DNA from: Planctomycetota bacterium
Lineage (GTDB): Bacteria; Planctomycetota; Planctomycetia; Pirellulales; Pirellulaceae
Direction of reading: 5' to 3'
Assembly (NCBI GenBank): GCA_014381825.1
Contig: JACNKX010000077.1
Location: 62,001-126,000 of the forward strand
Length of the DNA: 64,000 nt
Made by a program: the position numbers and the translations under genes. How positions within the stretch are numbered: the first letter of the stretch is position 1; each line of letters begins with the position of its first letter. This document shows, piece by piece, positions 25,352 to 32,999 of the stretch. The notes beneath the pieces are model-generated. The model was not told the origin of the DNA and ran no database searches. It worked only from the letters and a program-made list of their open reading frames with translations.

Positions 25352-26107
25352 ATGGCGTTTCAATTGGAAGGACATGTCTCGTTTGTGACCGGCAGCACAC
25401 GCGGACTTGGTAAAGATGTCGCCAAGTCACTCGGTCGCGCTGGGGCGAAAGTGGCGTTCAACTACTTCAACAATCAACGGATTGCTGAAGCAACGTTTGA
25501 AGAATTCAAGGCGTCCGGCGGACAAGGCATGTTGATTCGCGGCGATGCTTCGGACGAAGCCACCGTCAACGAGATGTGTGCCCAAGTCGCAAGCGAACTC
25601 GGCACGATCGACATCCTCGTCCCCAATGCCACGCCTGATCAGCCACAGATGCCAATCGAAGAGTTCACTTGGCAACACTGCCAAGACATGATCGACTTCT
25701 TTATCAAGAGCCCCTTCCTGCTTACGAAGGCCTGCATCGGCGGGATGAAGGAAAAGAAGTGGGGGCGGATCATTAACATTACGAGCGAAGTCTATCATCG
25801 CTCGGTCGGTAATTTCGTGGCGTATGTCTCGGCGAAAGGTGGCCAGATTGGTTTGACACGAAGTTTGTCGACAGAATTTTCTCCATACGGAATCACGGTC
25901 AACTCAGTCGCCCCCGGTTGGATTCCCACGGAACGGCATGAGAACGACCCGCAAGAAGACAAAGACGCCTATCGAGCGTTGATTCCAGCCGACCGCTGGG
26001 GAAAACCGCAAGACATCGGCGACGCAGTGGTTTATTTCGCCAGCGAAGAAGCTTCCTTCGTCACTGGACAAACATTGTGTGTTAACGGCGGTATGACGCC
26101 TTGGTAA
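25352..26107 (+). CDS. SDR family oxidoreductase (FabG-like)
   Basis: A 251-residue classical short-chain dehydrogenase/reductase using NAD(P)H. The cofactor motif is TGSTRGLGKDV, then NATPDQPQ in place of the usual NNAG, with the catalytic Ser in NITSEVYHRS and Tyr/Lys in YVSAKGG. The C-terminus VTGQTLCVNGGMTPW is typical. Length is normal. NNAG replaced by PNAT is a recurrent variant and need not abolish activity. It is followed by a large hairpin and then the sugar importer genes; a sugar or polyol dehydrogenase role would fit, but this is context only. Confidence 0.92.
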   Translation: MAFQLEGHVSFVTGSTRGLGKDVAKSLGRAGAKVAFNYFNNQRIAEATFEEFKASGGQGMLIRGDASDEATVNEMCAQVASELGTIDILVPNATPDQPQMPIEEFTWQHCQDMIDFFIKSPFLLTKACIGGMKEKKWGRIINITSEVYHRSVGNFVAYVSAKGGQIGLTRSLSTEFSPYGITVNSVAPGWIPTERHENDPQEDKDAYRALIPADRWGKPQDIGDAVVYFASEEASFVTGQTLCVNGGMTPW

Positions 26108-26118
26108 TCAGATCATTA

Positions 26119-26195
26119 GTAGGCCGGACCAAGGCTTTGCGCCGTTCCGGCGGCCGATTCATGCCGGAACGGCGCAAAGCCTTGGTCCGGCCTAC
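26119..26195. repeat. Perfect 33-bp inverted repeat (GTAGGCCGGA family)
   Basis: Left arm 26119-26151 and right arm 26163-26195 are exact reverse complements over 33 bp with an 11-nt loop. The ends are GTAGGCCGGA and TCCGGCCTAC. A related element with the same ends is at 51011-51088. It stands between the SDR and the sugar-binding lipoprotein genes, and in RNA would form a very stable hairpin. Confidence 0.95.
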
Positions 26196-26230
26196 ACGAC
26201 TGTCTCATTATTAATCGTAGGAGTTCTGAC

Positions 26231-27268
26231 ATGATCCAAAATCAGTCGCGATGGATGTGGATGGCCTTATTGGTAGCTGCGCTCGGATGCAGCCGTGGCA
26301 GCGGCGTTGACGTCGCGGTTTCCGTCAATGACGACAACGACGCAACAACGCCAACCGCAGCGCGTGAAGGAACCAGCGGGGTAACAAGCGAGTCGAAAGG
26401 CATCATTGGCTTCTCGGCGTTGACGCTAACGAACCCGTTCTTCACGATCATTGCCGACCATCTGACAGAAGAAGGGGCAAAGCACGGTTACGAGGTGATT
26501 GTTGACGACGCGAATCGCGATGTGAAGTCGCAGTCCGAACAAATCGACACCTACATCACGCGTGGGGCCGCCGCGATCGTGATTAATCCATGCGATCGAC
26601 TTTCCATCGGACCCGCGATCAAAAAGGCTAACGACGCGGGGATCCCTGTCTTCACTTCAGATCTTCAGTGCGTCGCGGAAGACGTGAAGATCACCGGGCA
26701 TGTTGGAACGGATAACTTCGGTGGCGGCAAACTTGCTGGTGAAGCGATGATTGAAGCACTTGGCGAGGCTGGCGGCAAAGTCTTAGTTTTGCATTTCGAA
26801 CAGGCTCAATCCTGCGTCTTGCGCGTCGGAGGATTCAAGGAAGTGATCGATGCGTATAACACGGAACGCGAAGAGGAAAAGATCGAGGTTGTCGCGGAAC
26901 TTGATGGAGGTGGATTGCGAGACGAAGGGTTCAAGGCAACATCGGCAGCAATTCAGTCAGATCCCGACATCACGGGGATCTTCGCAATCAATGATCCGTC
27001 GGCGCTGGGTGCTTACGCTGCGCTCGAGCAAGCAGGCAAAGCCGACCAGGTGAAAATCGTCGCCTTTGACGGCCAGATCGACGGCAAGCAAGCGATCAAA
27101 GACGGCAAGATCTACGCCGATCCAATCCAATTTCCTGACCGTATGGGACGGATCACGATGCAGAACATCGTCAAGTATTTGAATGGCGAAGACTTCGAGC
27201 AGATCACGCTCATTCCGACCGAGTTGTATCGCAAGGCGGACGCGGACAAGGATCCCGAGTTGAATTAG
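26231..27268 (+). CDS. Sugar ABC transporter substrate-binding lipoprotein (RbsB-like)
   Basis: A 345-residue periplasmic binding protein of the ribose/galactose group. The signal peptide ends in lipobox ALGC with Cys at about residue 20, so it is lipid-anchored. The mature domain starts GIIGFSALTLTNPFFTII, then VDDANRDVKSQSEQIDTYI and AAAIVINPCD, the typical first lobe of RbsB-type proteins; GIFAINDPSALGAYAAL and VKIVAFDGQIDG mark the second lobe. AGGAG 7 bp before the ATG supports the start. It is the first gene of a three-gene importer and is flanked on both sides by long hairpins, which could protect its mRNA and raise its level above the ATPase. The sugar is not identifiable. Confidence 0.94.
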   Translation: MIQNQSRWMWMALLVAALGCSRGSGVDVAVSVNDDNDATTPTAAREGTSGVTSESKGIIGFSALTLTNPFFTIIADHLTEEGAKHGYEVIVDDANRDVKSQSEQIDTYITRGAAAIVINPCDRLSIGPAIKKANDAGIPVFTSDLQCVAEDVKITGHVGTDNFGGGKLAGEAMIEALGEAGGKVLVLHFEQAQSCVLRVGGFKEVIDAYNTEREEEKIEVVAELDGGGLRDEGFKATSAAIQSDPDITGIFAINDPSALGAYAALEQAGKADQVKIVAFDGQIDGKQAIKDGKIYADPIQFPDRMGRITMQNIVKYLNGEDFEQITLIPTELYRKADADKDPELN

Positions 27269-27285
27269 GACCGCTTTGCAAATGC

Positions 27286-27359
27286 TGAGCCGACGGCGCT
27301 AGCCGCAGGCCTCTGAGAGGAAAACGCGAGGAAGGCCTGCGGCGAGCGCCGTCGGCTCA
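27286..27359. repeat. Long hairpin between binding-protein and ATPase genes
   Basis: The 26-nt arms 27286-27311 and 27334-27359 pair with a single mismatch around a 22-nt loop. The right arm ends 7 nt before the ATPase ATG, so folding would crowd its ribosome-binding site. The arm sequence (TGAGCCGACGGCGCT start) differs from the GTAGGCCGGA elements. Confidence 0.93.
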
Positions 27360-27366
27360 CAAGAAG

Positions 27367-28848
27367 ATGCCACCGCTGCTTCAAATGCGAGGGATCACAA
27401 AGTCGTTTCCTGGAGTTCGAGCGCTCAAGGGGATCGACTTAGATCTTAGTGAGGGCGAAGTACTCGCGTTGCTCGGCGAGAACGGTGCGGGAAAGAGTAC
27501 TCTGATCAAGGTCTTGGGTGGCGCGCATACACCCGAAGAAGGGACCATCGAAATCCATGGCCGTTCCGTTTCCATTGCCAACCCAATCGATTCGCAACAC
27601 GCCGGCATCGGCATCATCTATCAAGAGTTCAATCTTGTCCCCGAGCTGACGGTTCGCGAAAACATTTTCCTGGGGCAAGAAGGCGGCACGATCCGATGGA
27701 TACAAGCTCGCAGCGAACATCAGCGCGCGCGGCAGCTGTTCGAACGGCTCAGTGTCCCGATCGATCCGGAAGCAAGATGCGGATCGCTTACCGTTGCTCA
27801 GCAACAGATCGTCGAGATTGCCAAGGCGCTCTCGCAAGACGCACGAATCATCGTCATGGACGAACCAAGTGCCGCCCTGACTTTGAAGGAGGTCGACAGC
27901 CTGTTTGCGATTATCGGCGAGTTAAAGGCACAAGGCATCGGGATCATCTACATTAGTCATCGCCTGGACGAAATATTCCAGATCGCAGATCGGGTCACCG
28001 TGTTGCGCGACGGCGGTTACGTCGGAACGGAGCCGATTGAAACGCTCACGCGCGACACGATGATCGAAATGATGGTCGGTCGTTCCATCGAGGACGAGTT
28101 TCCGAAAGAGAAAGCCGCGATCGGAGAAGAGAGGCTGATCGCTCGCAATCTCGCTCGTGGTCGCGCCGTGAAGGATGTTTCGCTGTCGGTTCGCCGAGGT
28201 GAAGTACTTGGATTGACCGGACTCGTTGGTGCGGGAAGGACGGAGACCGCGAGGCTAATCTTTGGTGCTGATCGTTCCGAACGTGGCGAGGTGGAATTAG
28301 ATGGCAAGAGGCTGACGATCAACCATCCACGCGACGCCATCGCCGCTGGCATCTGCCTGCTGACCGAAGACCGCAAGTCACAAGGGCTTGTTCTCGCGCA
28401 GACGTGTCTGGAGAATTTTGGCCTCCCAAACGTCATGGCCTTCACTCGATTTGGCTTACTACAGCATCGACAGGAGCAGTCCGCGTTTGCCAGCCATGTC
28501 GACAGCCTGCAAATCAAGCTCACCGACCAAGACCAGCTCGCTGGGACGCTCTCCGGCGGAAACCAACAGAAGATTGTACTCGCCAAATGGTTGGAGCGCG
28601 ACGCGGATGTGATCATCTTCGACGAACCAACTCGTGGAATCGACGTGGGTGCGAAGTACGAAATCTATTTACTGATCAATCGGTTGGCTGCTCAAGGCAA
28701 AGCGATCTTGATGATCAGCTCGGAATTGCCCGAGATCCTGGGTATGAGTGACCGCATTCTCGTCATGCACGAAGGACGCGTGACCGGCGAAATCACAGAT
28801 GTTGCCAGCGCGACACAGGAACAAGTCATGAATCTGGCGATTGCCTGA
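27367..28848 (+). CDS. Sugar ABC transporter ATPase (RbsA/MglA-like)
   Basis: A 493-residue protein with two fused ABC domains, as usual for ribose/galactose-type importers. Domain 1 has Walker A GENGAGKST (about 37-45), signature LTVAQQQIVEIAKAL and Walker B IIVMDEPSAAL. Domain 2 has the degenerate Walker A GLVGAGRTE, signature LSGGNQQKIVLAKWL and Walker B VIIFDEPTRGID. The asymmetry between a full and a degenerate P-loop is normal for this family. The start lies 7 nt after a 26-bp hairpin with only AAGAAG as ribosome site, which may keep its translation below that of the binding protein. It energises the permease encoded 38 bp downstream. Confidence 0.95.
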   Translation: MPPLLQMRGITKSFPGVRALKGIDLDLSEGEVLALLGENGAGKSTLIKVLGGAHTPEEGTIEIHGRSVSIANPIDSQHAGIGIIYQEFNLVPELTVRENIFLGQEGGTIRWIQARSEHQRARQLFERLSVPIDPEARCGSLTVAQQQIVEIAKALSQDARIIVMDEPSAALTLKEVDSLFAIIGELKAQGIGIIYISHRLDEIFQIADRVTVLRDGGYVGTEPIETLTRDTMIEMMVGRSIEDEFPKEKAAIGEERLIARNLARGRAVKDVSLSVRRGEVLGLTGLVGAGRTETARLIFGADRSERGEVELDGKRLTINHPRDAIAAGICLLTEDRKSQGLVLAQTCLENFGLPNVMAFTRFGLLQHRQEQSAFASHVDSLQIKLTDQDQLAGTLSGGNQQKIVLAKWLERDADVIIFDEPTRGIDVGAKYEIYLLINRLAAQGKAILMISSELPEILGMSDRILVMHEGRVTGEITDVASATQEQVMNLAIA

Positions 28849-28886
28849 TGTAGCAACGACAATACGTACACAGACGAAAGAGATCA

Positions 28887-30218
28887 ATGCGGAAGTTTTT
28901 GTCACACTATGGTGTCATCTTCGTATTAGTATTGCTCTGCGCATACTACTCGTTCGCGACGCTGAACCAACAGCATCCGGCTGACGCCAATACCGGCCGA
29001 AAACTGGCAAGCTTCGTCATTCAACAAATGCCGAACGCCAACGTACTGATAGCCGTTCGCGACAGCGATGATGATCGTGTCTTCGCCGAAGCAATTCGGC
29101 AATCGCTGGGAGGGGCAAGTATCCAGCCAGTCGGCATCGTTGCGGGTGAGCCTCGCGACATTGTCGTCGAACTGCGAAGGATGGGCGACGCCGGCACTAA
29201 GCTCGACGCAATCGTCACGCATCACGCCTCTGCTCAATGGACCGTTCTCGGCGAAGCGAGGCTGAAGGAACTAGCAAACGAGTATCCCTCTTTGGCTAAC
29301 GTCCAAGTTCTCAAGCCGTCCAGCTACACATGGCCGACATTTCTGACTCGCGGGAACCTCCTCTCGATTGGCAATCAAGTCGCCGTAACCGCGATCATTG
29401 CGATCGCCATGACGATGGTCATCATTACGGCAGGCATCGACTTGTCGGTGGGAAGTTTGATGGCGTTGTCGGGAGTCCTTGCTGCTTGGACGATCCATCG
29501 GATCGTGGGAGAAGGCGATCCAAGTATGATGACTTTGACGGCCGCCTGCTTCACCGCAATTCTCTTATCTGCTGTGATCGGTCTGTTAACAGGAGTCATG
29601 GTAACAGCGTTCGATATTCCAGCCTTTATCGTGACGCTAGCCGTGATGCGTATCGCGCGCGGACTCGCTTACAAAGTCGCCGATGGACCTTCTCCGATCG
29701 CGATCGAATCTGAGGCCTTTCACAGTTTGAGTGCTGGGAATCTACTCGGCATTCCCAATCCTGTGCTGTTGATGGTGGCACTTTACGTGCTGGCTTACAT
29801 CCTGATGAGCCACACTGCCCTGGGGCGCTATATCTACGCGGTGGGCGGTAATCCAGAAGCAGCTCGATTGTCCGGCGTGCCGGTAAAGCGCGTGTTGCTG
29901 TTCGTGTACGCAATCTGCGGAGCGTTGGCTGGCTTGGGCGGAGTAATGGAAGCGTCACTGTTCAGCGTCGGCAACCCAAATAGCGGGGTTGGTTACGAGT
30001 TACAGATCATTGCCGCAGTAGTCGTCGGTGGCACGAGCTTGATGGGCGGCAAGGGAAAGGTGATCGGCACACTGATCGGCGCTCTAATATTGGCCGTCAT
30101 CAGCAACGGCATGTATCTGACGAAAGTCGATAGCTACACACAGATGATTGTTTTCGGCACGCTGATCTTGATCGCGGTTCTTCTCGATCAATTGAAGACA
30201 AGGCGGTGGAAACCGTAG
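28887..30218 (+). CDS. Sugar ABC transporter permease (RbsC-like) with extra soluble domain
   Basis: A 443-residue permease. The core from about residue 150 is RbsC-like: QVAVTAIIAIAMTMVIITAG followed by the conserved GIDLSVGSLMAL, then VYAICGALAGLGG and GVGYELQIIAAVVVGGTSL. Between the first membrane segment (about 8-26) and the next there is an insertion of some 120 residues (about 30-150), absent from standard RbsC. It contains an alpha/beta-looking stretch (ANVLIAVRDSDDDRVFAEAI) and should lie in the periplasm, where it could contact the binding protein or sugar. It follows the ATPase gene directly. The C-terminus is normal. Confidence 0.92.
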   Translation: MRKFLSHYGVIFVLVLLCAYYSFATLNQQHPADANTGRKLASFVIQQMPNANVLIAVRDSDDDRVFAEAIRQSLGGASIQPVGIVAGEPRDIVVELRRMGDAGTKLDAIVTHHASAQWTVLGEARLKELANEYPSLANVQVLKPSSYTWPTFLTRGNLLSIGNQVAVTAIIAIAMTMVIITAGIDLSVGSLMALSGVLAAWTIHRIVGEGDPSMMTLTAACFTAILLSAVIGLLTGVMVTAFDIPAFIVTLAVMRIARGLAYKVADGPSPIAIESEAFHSLSAGNLLGIPNPVLLMVALYVLAYILMSHTALGRYIYAVGGNPEAARLSGVPVKRVLLFVYAICGALAGLGGVMEASLFSVGNPNSGVGYELQIIAAVVVGGTSLMGGKGKVIGTLIGALILAVISNGMYLTKVDSYTQMIVFGTLILIAVLLDQLKTRRWKP

Positions 30219-30243
30219 CGTCCTGTTGACGACTAACAGCGTC

Positions 30244-31653
30244 TTACGACAACAAACGCTCCGCTGCCAGCTCGCCGCTTCTCACACAAAACGGAATCCC
30301 AACACCTCGGTAGGCATTACCCGCCAACGCGAAATTCGGTAGGTTCGCTGCGGCTTCTTCGATCTTTGCGACTCGATCCAAATGACCGAGATGGTACTGT
30401 GGCATGGCGTTGTTCCAGCGAACGAGTTCACGAACTTGCGGCTCGCCGTGAACACCCAGCAATTCAGCAAGCTCGCGTTCGGCGATCTCATAGAGTTTAT
30501 CATCTGACAGCCCGACCAACTCTTCTTGGCAAGCTCCGCCGATAAAGACTCGAAATAAAACGCTGTCGTCAGGTGCTCGTCCTGGGAACTTGATGCTGGT
30601 GAAGCTGCCCGACAGAATCTGACGCTTCTCGGCGAAGGGCACGACGAAGCCGAAGCCATCCAACGGGTGATGAATCTGCTCGCGCCGATAGCCTAAAACA
30701 GGAACGACCGCGCTGGCGTACTGGATGCTCGCCAACTCGTCCGCCAGACGACTGTCGACATCTTGTAGCAAGGCCGCTGCATGAGGTGCGCGAGTTGCGA
30801 GGATGAGGGCATCGAAACTACGCGATTGCGATTCGCCTTCCAACGTCAGTTGCCACTCGTTCTCATCGCGACGAATGCCTTGGATCGCTGAGTTCAATTG
30901 CACGCAGCCTTGAGGTAAGCGACTCGCGATCGCATCGATCAGCGAACTCATTCCATCACGGAGGCCCAGGAACATACCGTAGCGAGCGCCGGTACCTTCG
31001 CGTTTTAGTTTCGTCGCTTTTTCGCGCACTCCGCGAGTCAAGTTTCCAAATTCCTTCTCCATTCCAACAAACTCGGGCATCGCAGCTTGCATGCTCAGCT
31101 TCATTGGGTCTGCCGTGTAGATACCGCCGATCAACGGCTGCACCAAGCGTTCATAGGCCTCTTGTCCAAGACGACGCGTTGCAAAATCGTGCAAGCTCTC
31201 GTCGGACTTATCTCGGCGCGCCGGCACAAAGCGTTCCCAGCCGAGTCGGGCCTTGCCACGCATGCTGAGAAGCGGCGTCTTCAATATGGGAAGCATCTTG
31301 GCCGGACTCATCAACGTAAAGCCCTCCGGCACCGGGACCAGCTTGCCATGATGCACAACGAACGCGCGGCGAAACGCTTCGTTCGTGTTTAACAACTGAT
31401 CTTCAAGTCCCACGCGTCGACAAAGATCCAATGCCCAAGGATCCTTCGTCGTGAACATGTCCGCGCTGCGTTCGATTAGATAGCCATCGCGACGAACGGT
31501 CTCCAAGATCCCGCCGACTCGATGGCTCGCTTCGAACAGCGTCACTTGGGACGCCGGTTGAATCTCTACGAGCCGATGTGCCGCGGCAAGTCCGGAGATT
31601 CCTCCGCCAATCACGGCGATTCGTCGAGATGCTTCGTTGGACGCTGAGTTCAT
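30244..31653 (-). CDS. hemY: Protoporphyrinogen oxidase (HemY type)
   Basis: A 469-residue FAD-dependent oxidase of haem biosynthesis that converts protoporphyrinogen (or coproporphyrinogen III in some bacteria) to the porphyrin. The FAD motif IAVIGGGISGLAAAHRL starts at residue 13, followed by VTLFEASHRVGGILETV and RSADMFTTKDPWALDLC, all typical of the family. The C-terminal FAD motif is ANLPNFALAGNAYRGVGIP. Length is standard. There is no clear ribosome site before the ATG, and no other haem gene lies nearby, which is common in planctomycetes. Whether it is HemY or a CgoX-like coproporphyrinogen oxidase cannot be decided here. Confidence 0.92.
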   Translation of the reverse strand: MNSASNEASRRIAVIGGGISGLAAAHRLVEIQPASQVTLFEASHRVGGILETVRRDGYLIERSADMFTTKDPWALDLCRRVGLEDQLLNTNEAFRRAFVVHHGKLVPVPEGFTLMSPAKMLPILKTPLLSMRGKARLGWERFVPARRDKSDESLHDFATRRLGQEAYERLVQPLIGGIYTADPMKLSMQAAMPEFVGMEKEFGNLTRGVREKATKLKREGTGARYGMFLGLRDGMSSLIDAIASRLPQGCVQLNSAIQGIRRDENEWQLTLEGESQSRSFDALILATRAPHAAALLQDVDSRLADELASIQYASAVVPVLGYRREQIHHPLDGFGFVVPFAEKRQILSGSFTSIKFPGRAPDDSVLFRVFIGGACQEELVGLSDDKLYEIAERELAELLGVHGEPQVRELVRWNNAMPQYHLGHLDRVAKIEEAAANLPNFALAGNAYRGVGIPFCVRSGELAAERLLS

Positions 31654-31824
31654 GGGTTTAGATGCGATTGGTTCACAAGGTGCTTACTGTCATCGTCGTC
31701 GCAATGCACGGATGACTCAACCACACATCCGCCAGTGGCAGCAGAAAAGGGGCGAGTGATGATGTTCCATCAACCGATGTATAAGAATATAGAGTCAATT
31801 AGTTGCTCCCCTCGAGGCGAATCG

Positions 31825-32163
31825 ATGCATTTCCGATATCACACGGGCTCAAAGCGCAATCCCAGCGGTAAATTCGAACATCGCCCGCGGACGGGGATCG
31901 GTCACGTTGCGCTGGAAGTGATCGGCGATTGGACGCTTGAGCTGGCACATCGACAAGTTGGAGTGTCGATCAAACGCGATCAATACAGCGTGACGATCCG
32001 ACGCGAGTCACCCGCCCACGAGGAGCTACTATCGGGATTTTCTAGCAAGGTAGCGGCGATGGCTGCAGCTCGAAAACGAGTCGATCTATTGAGCCACATG
32101 CGCGAGCCGACCGTTCGTGCTCCGCATCGCCCCAGGACGAACGACGTACCGCGACGTTCGTAG
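31825..32163 (+). CDS. Small basic protein, unknown
   Basis: A 112-residue protein starting MHFRYHTGSKRNPSGK. It is basic and soluble, with one likely beta-rich section (VALEVIGDWTLELAHRQVGVSI) and a disordered Arg/Pro C-terminus. No family is recognised. The ATG at 31825 has GAGGCG 5 bp upstream; an in-frame frame opens 30 codons earlier but looks non-coding. The base composition at third positions is compatible with coding. It faces the PurQ gene across 11 bp and is divergent from hemY. Moderate confidence that it is expressed. Confidence 0.5.
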   Translation: MHFRYHTGSKRNPSGKFEHRPRTGIGHVALEVIGDWTLELAHRQVGVSIKRDQYSVTIRRESPAHEELLSGFSSKVAAMAAARKRVDLLSHMREPTVRAPHRPRTNDVPRRS

Positions 32164-32174
32164 GGCTTTGCGCC

Positions 32175-32954
32175 TCAGCCTTCGAAATAGCGAACGGCAT
32201 TCTGAAACAGCATTAGCCCATCGCCGTGTTCCTGCAGCCCTTCACGAGTCCAGCGAGGGTGTTGCGTTGGGTCGACGAAGCGTTCGGGGTGCGGCATTAA
32301 ACCGAAGACTCGTCCGGTTTCGTCAGACACACCGGCGACCTCCGCTTGTGAACCGTTCGGGTTATCGGGGTACGGCACGTGTCCATTTGATTCGTGAAGC
32401 GACTTGTACCGCAACGAGAGCTGGCCGTTTCCTTTCAAGTGATCTAGCAGCGCTGACGACCGCGTGACGAACTTGCCTTCGGCGTGTGCCACAGGCAAGT
32501 ACATCGATTCGATGCCGCGCAAGAAGACGCTCTTGTCGCCATCGACACCAAGCTTCACCCAACGATCCTCGAACTTACCGGACGTATTCCAAGTCAACGT
32601 CGCTGGCTCGCCTTGGTCATCATCGGCGAGCAAAATGCCGGAACGGATTAGTATTTGAAACCCGTTGCAGATGCCGAGGATCAGTTTTCCCGCCGACTTA
32701 AAATCGACTAACGTATCCTGCAGGTGATGACGAATTTGATTGCCAAGGATTCGTCCCGCGGAGATATCGTCGCCGTAGCTAAAGCCGCCAGGAAGGCAGA
32801 GAATCTGGTACTCGCGAGACAAGGCCGGGTTCTCGAGCAATTGATTGATGTGAACGAGATCAGCTTTGCCACCGGCCTGTTCGAACGCGTACGCCGATTC
32901 GAGATCGCAATTTGTGCCGGGTGCTCGGAGGACTAAGGCGCGAGGTTTGACCAT
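32175..32954 (-). CDS. purQ: Phosphoribosylformylglycinamidine synthase, glutaminase subunit
   Basis: A 259-residue class I glutamine amidotransferase that supplies ammonia to PurL in the fourth step of purine synthesis. The nucleophile is Cys96 in ILGICNGFQIL, and the catalytic His/Glu pair is His222/Glu224 in MPHPERF. PGGFSYGDDISAG is the PurQ signature. It is about 30 residues longer than the B. subtilis enzyme, as in several other phyla. It follows the PurS-PurL fusion gene by 45 bp on the same strand; the partners form one complex. Confidence 0.96.
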   Translation of the reverse strand: MVKPRALVLRAPGTNCDLESAYAFEQAGGKADLVHINQLLENPALSREYQILCLPGGFSYGDDISAGRILGNQIRHHLQDTLVDFKSAGKLILGICNGFQILIRSGILLADDDQGEPATLTWNTSGKFEDRWVKLGVDGDKSVFLRGIESMYLPVAHAEGKFVTRSSALLDHLKGNGQLSLRYKSLHESNGHVPYPDNPNGSQAEVAGVSDETGRVFGLMPHPERFVDPTQHPRWTREGLQEHGDGLMLFQNAVRYFEG

Positions 32955-32999
32955 GTGAATCTGAATTTTCGATGTAAGGTTTTCGACAGGCGACTGTTG

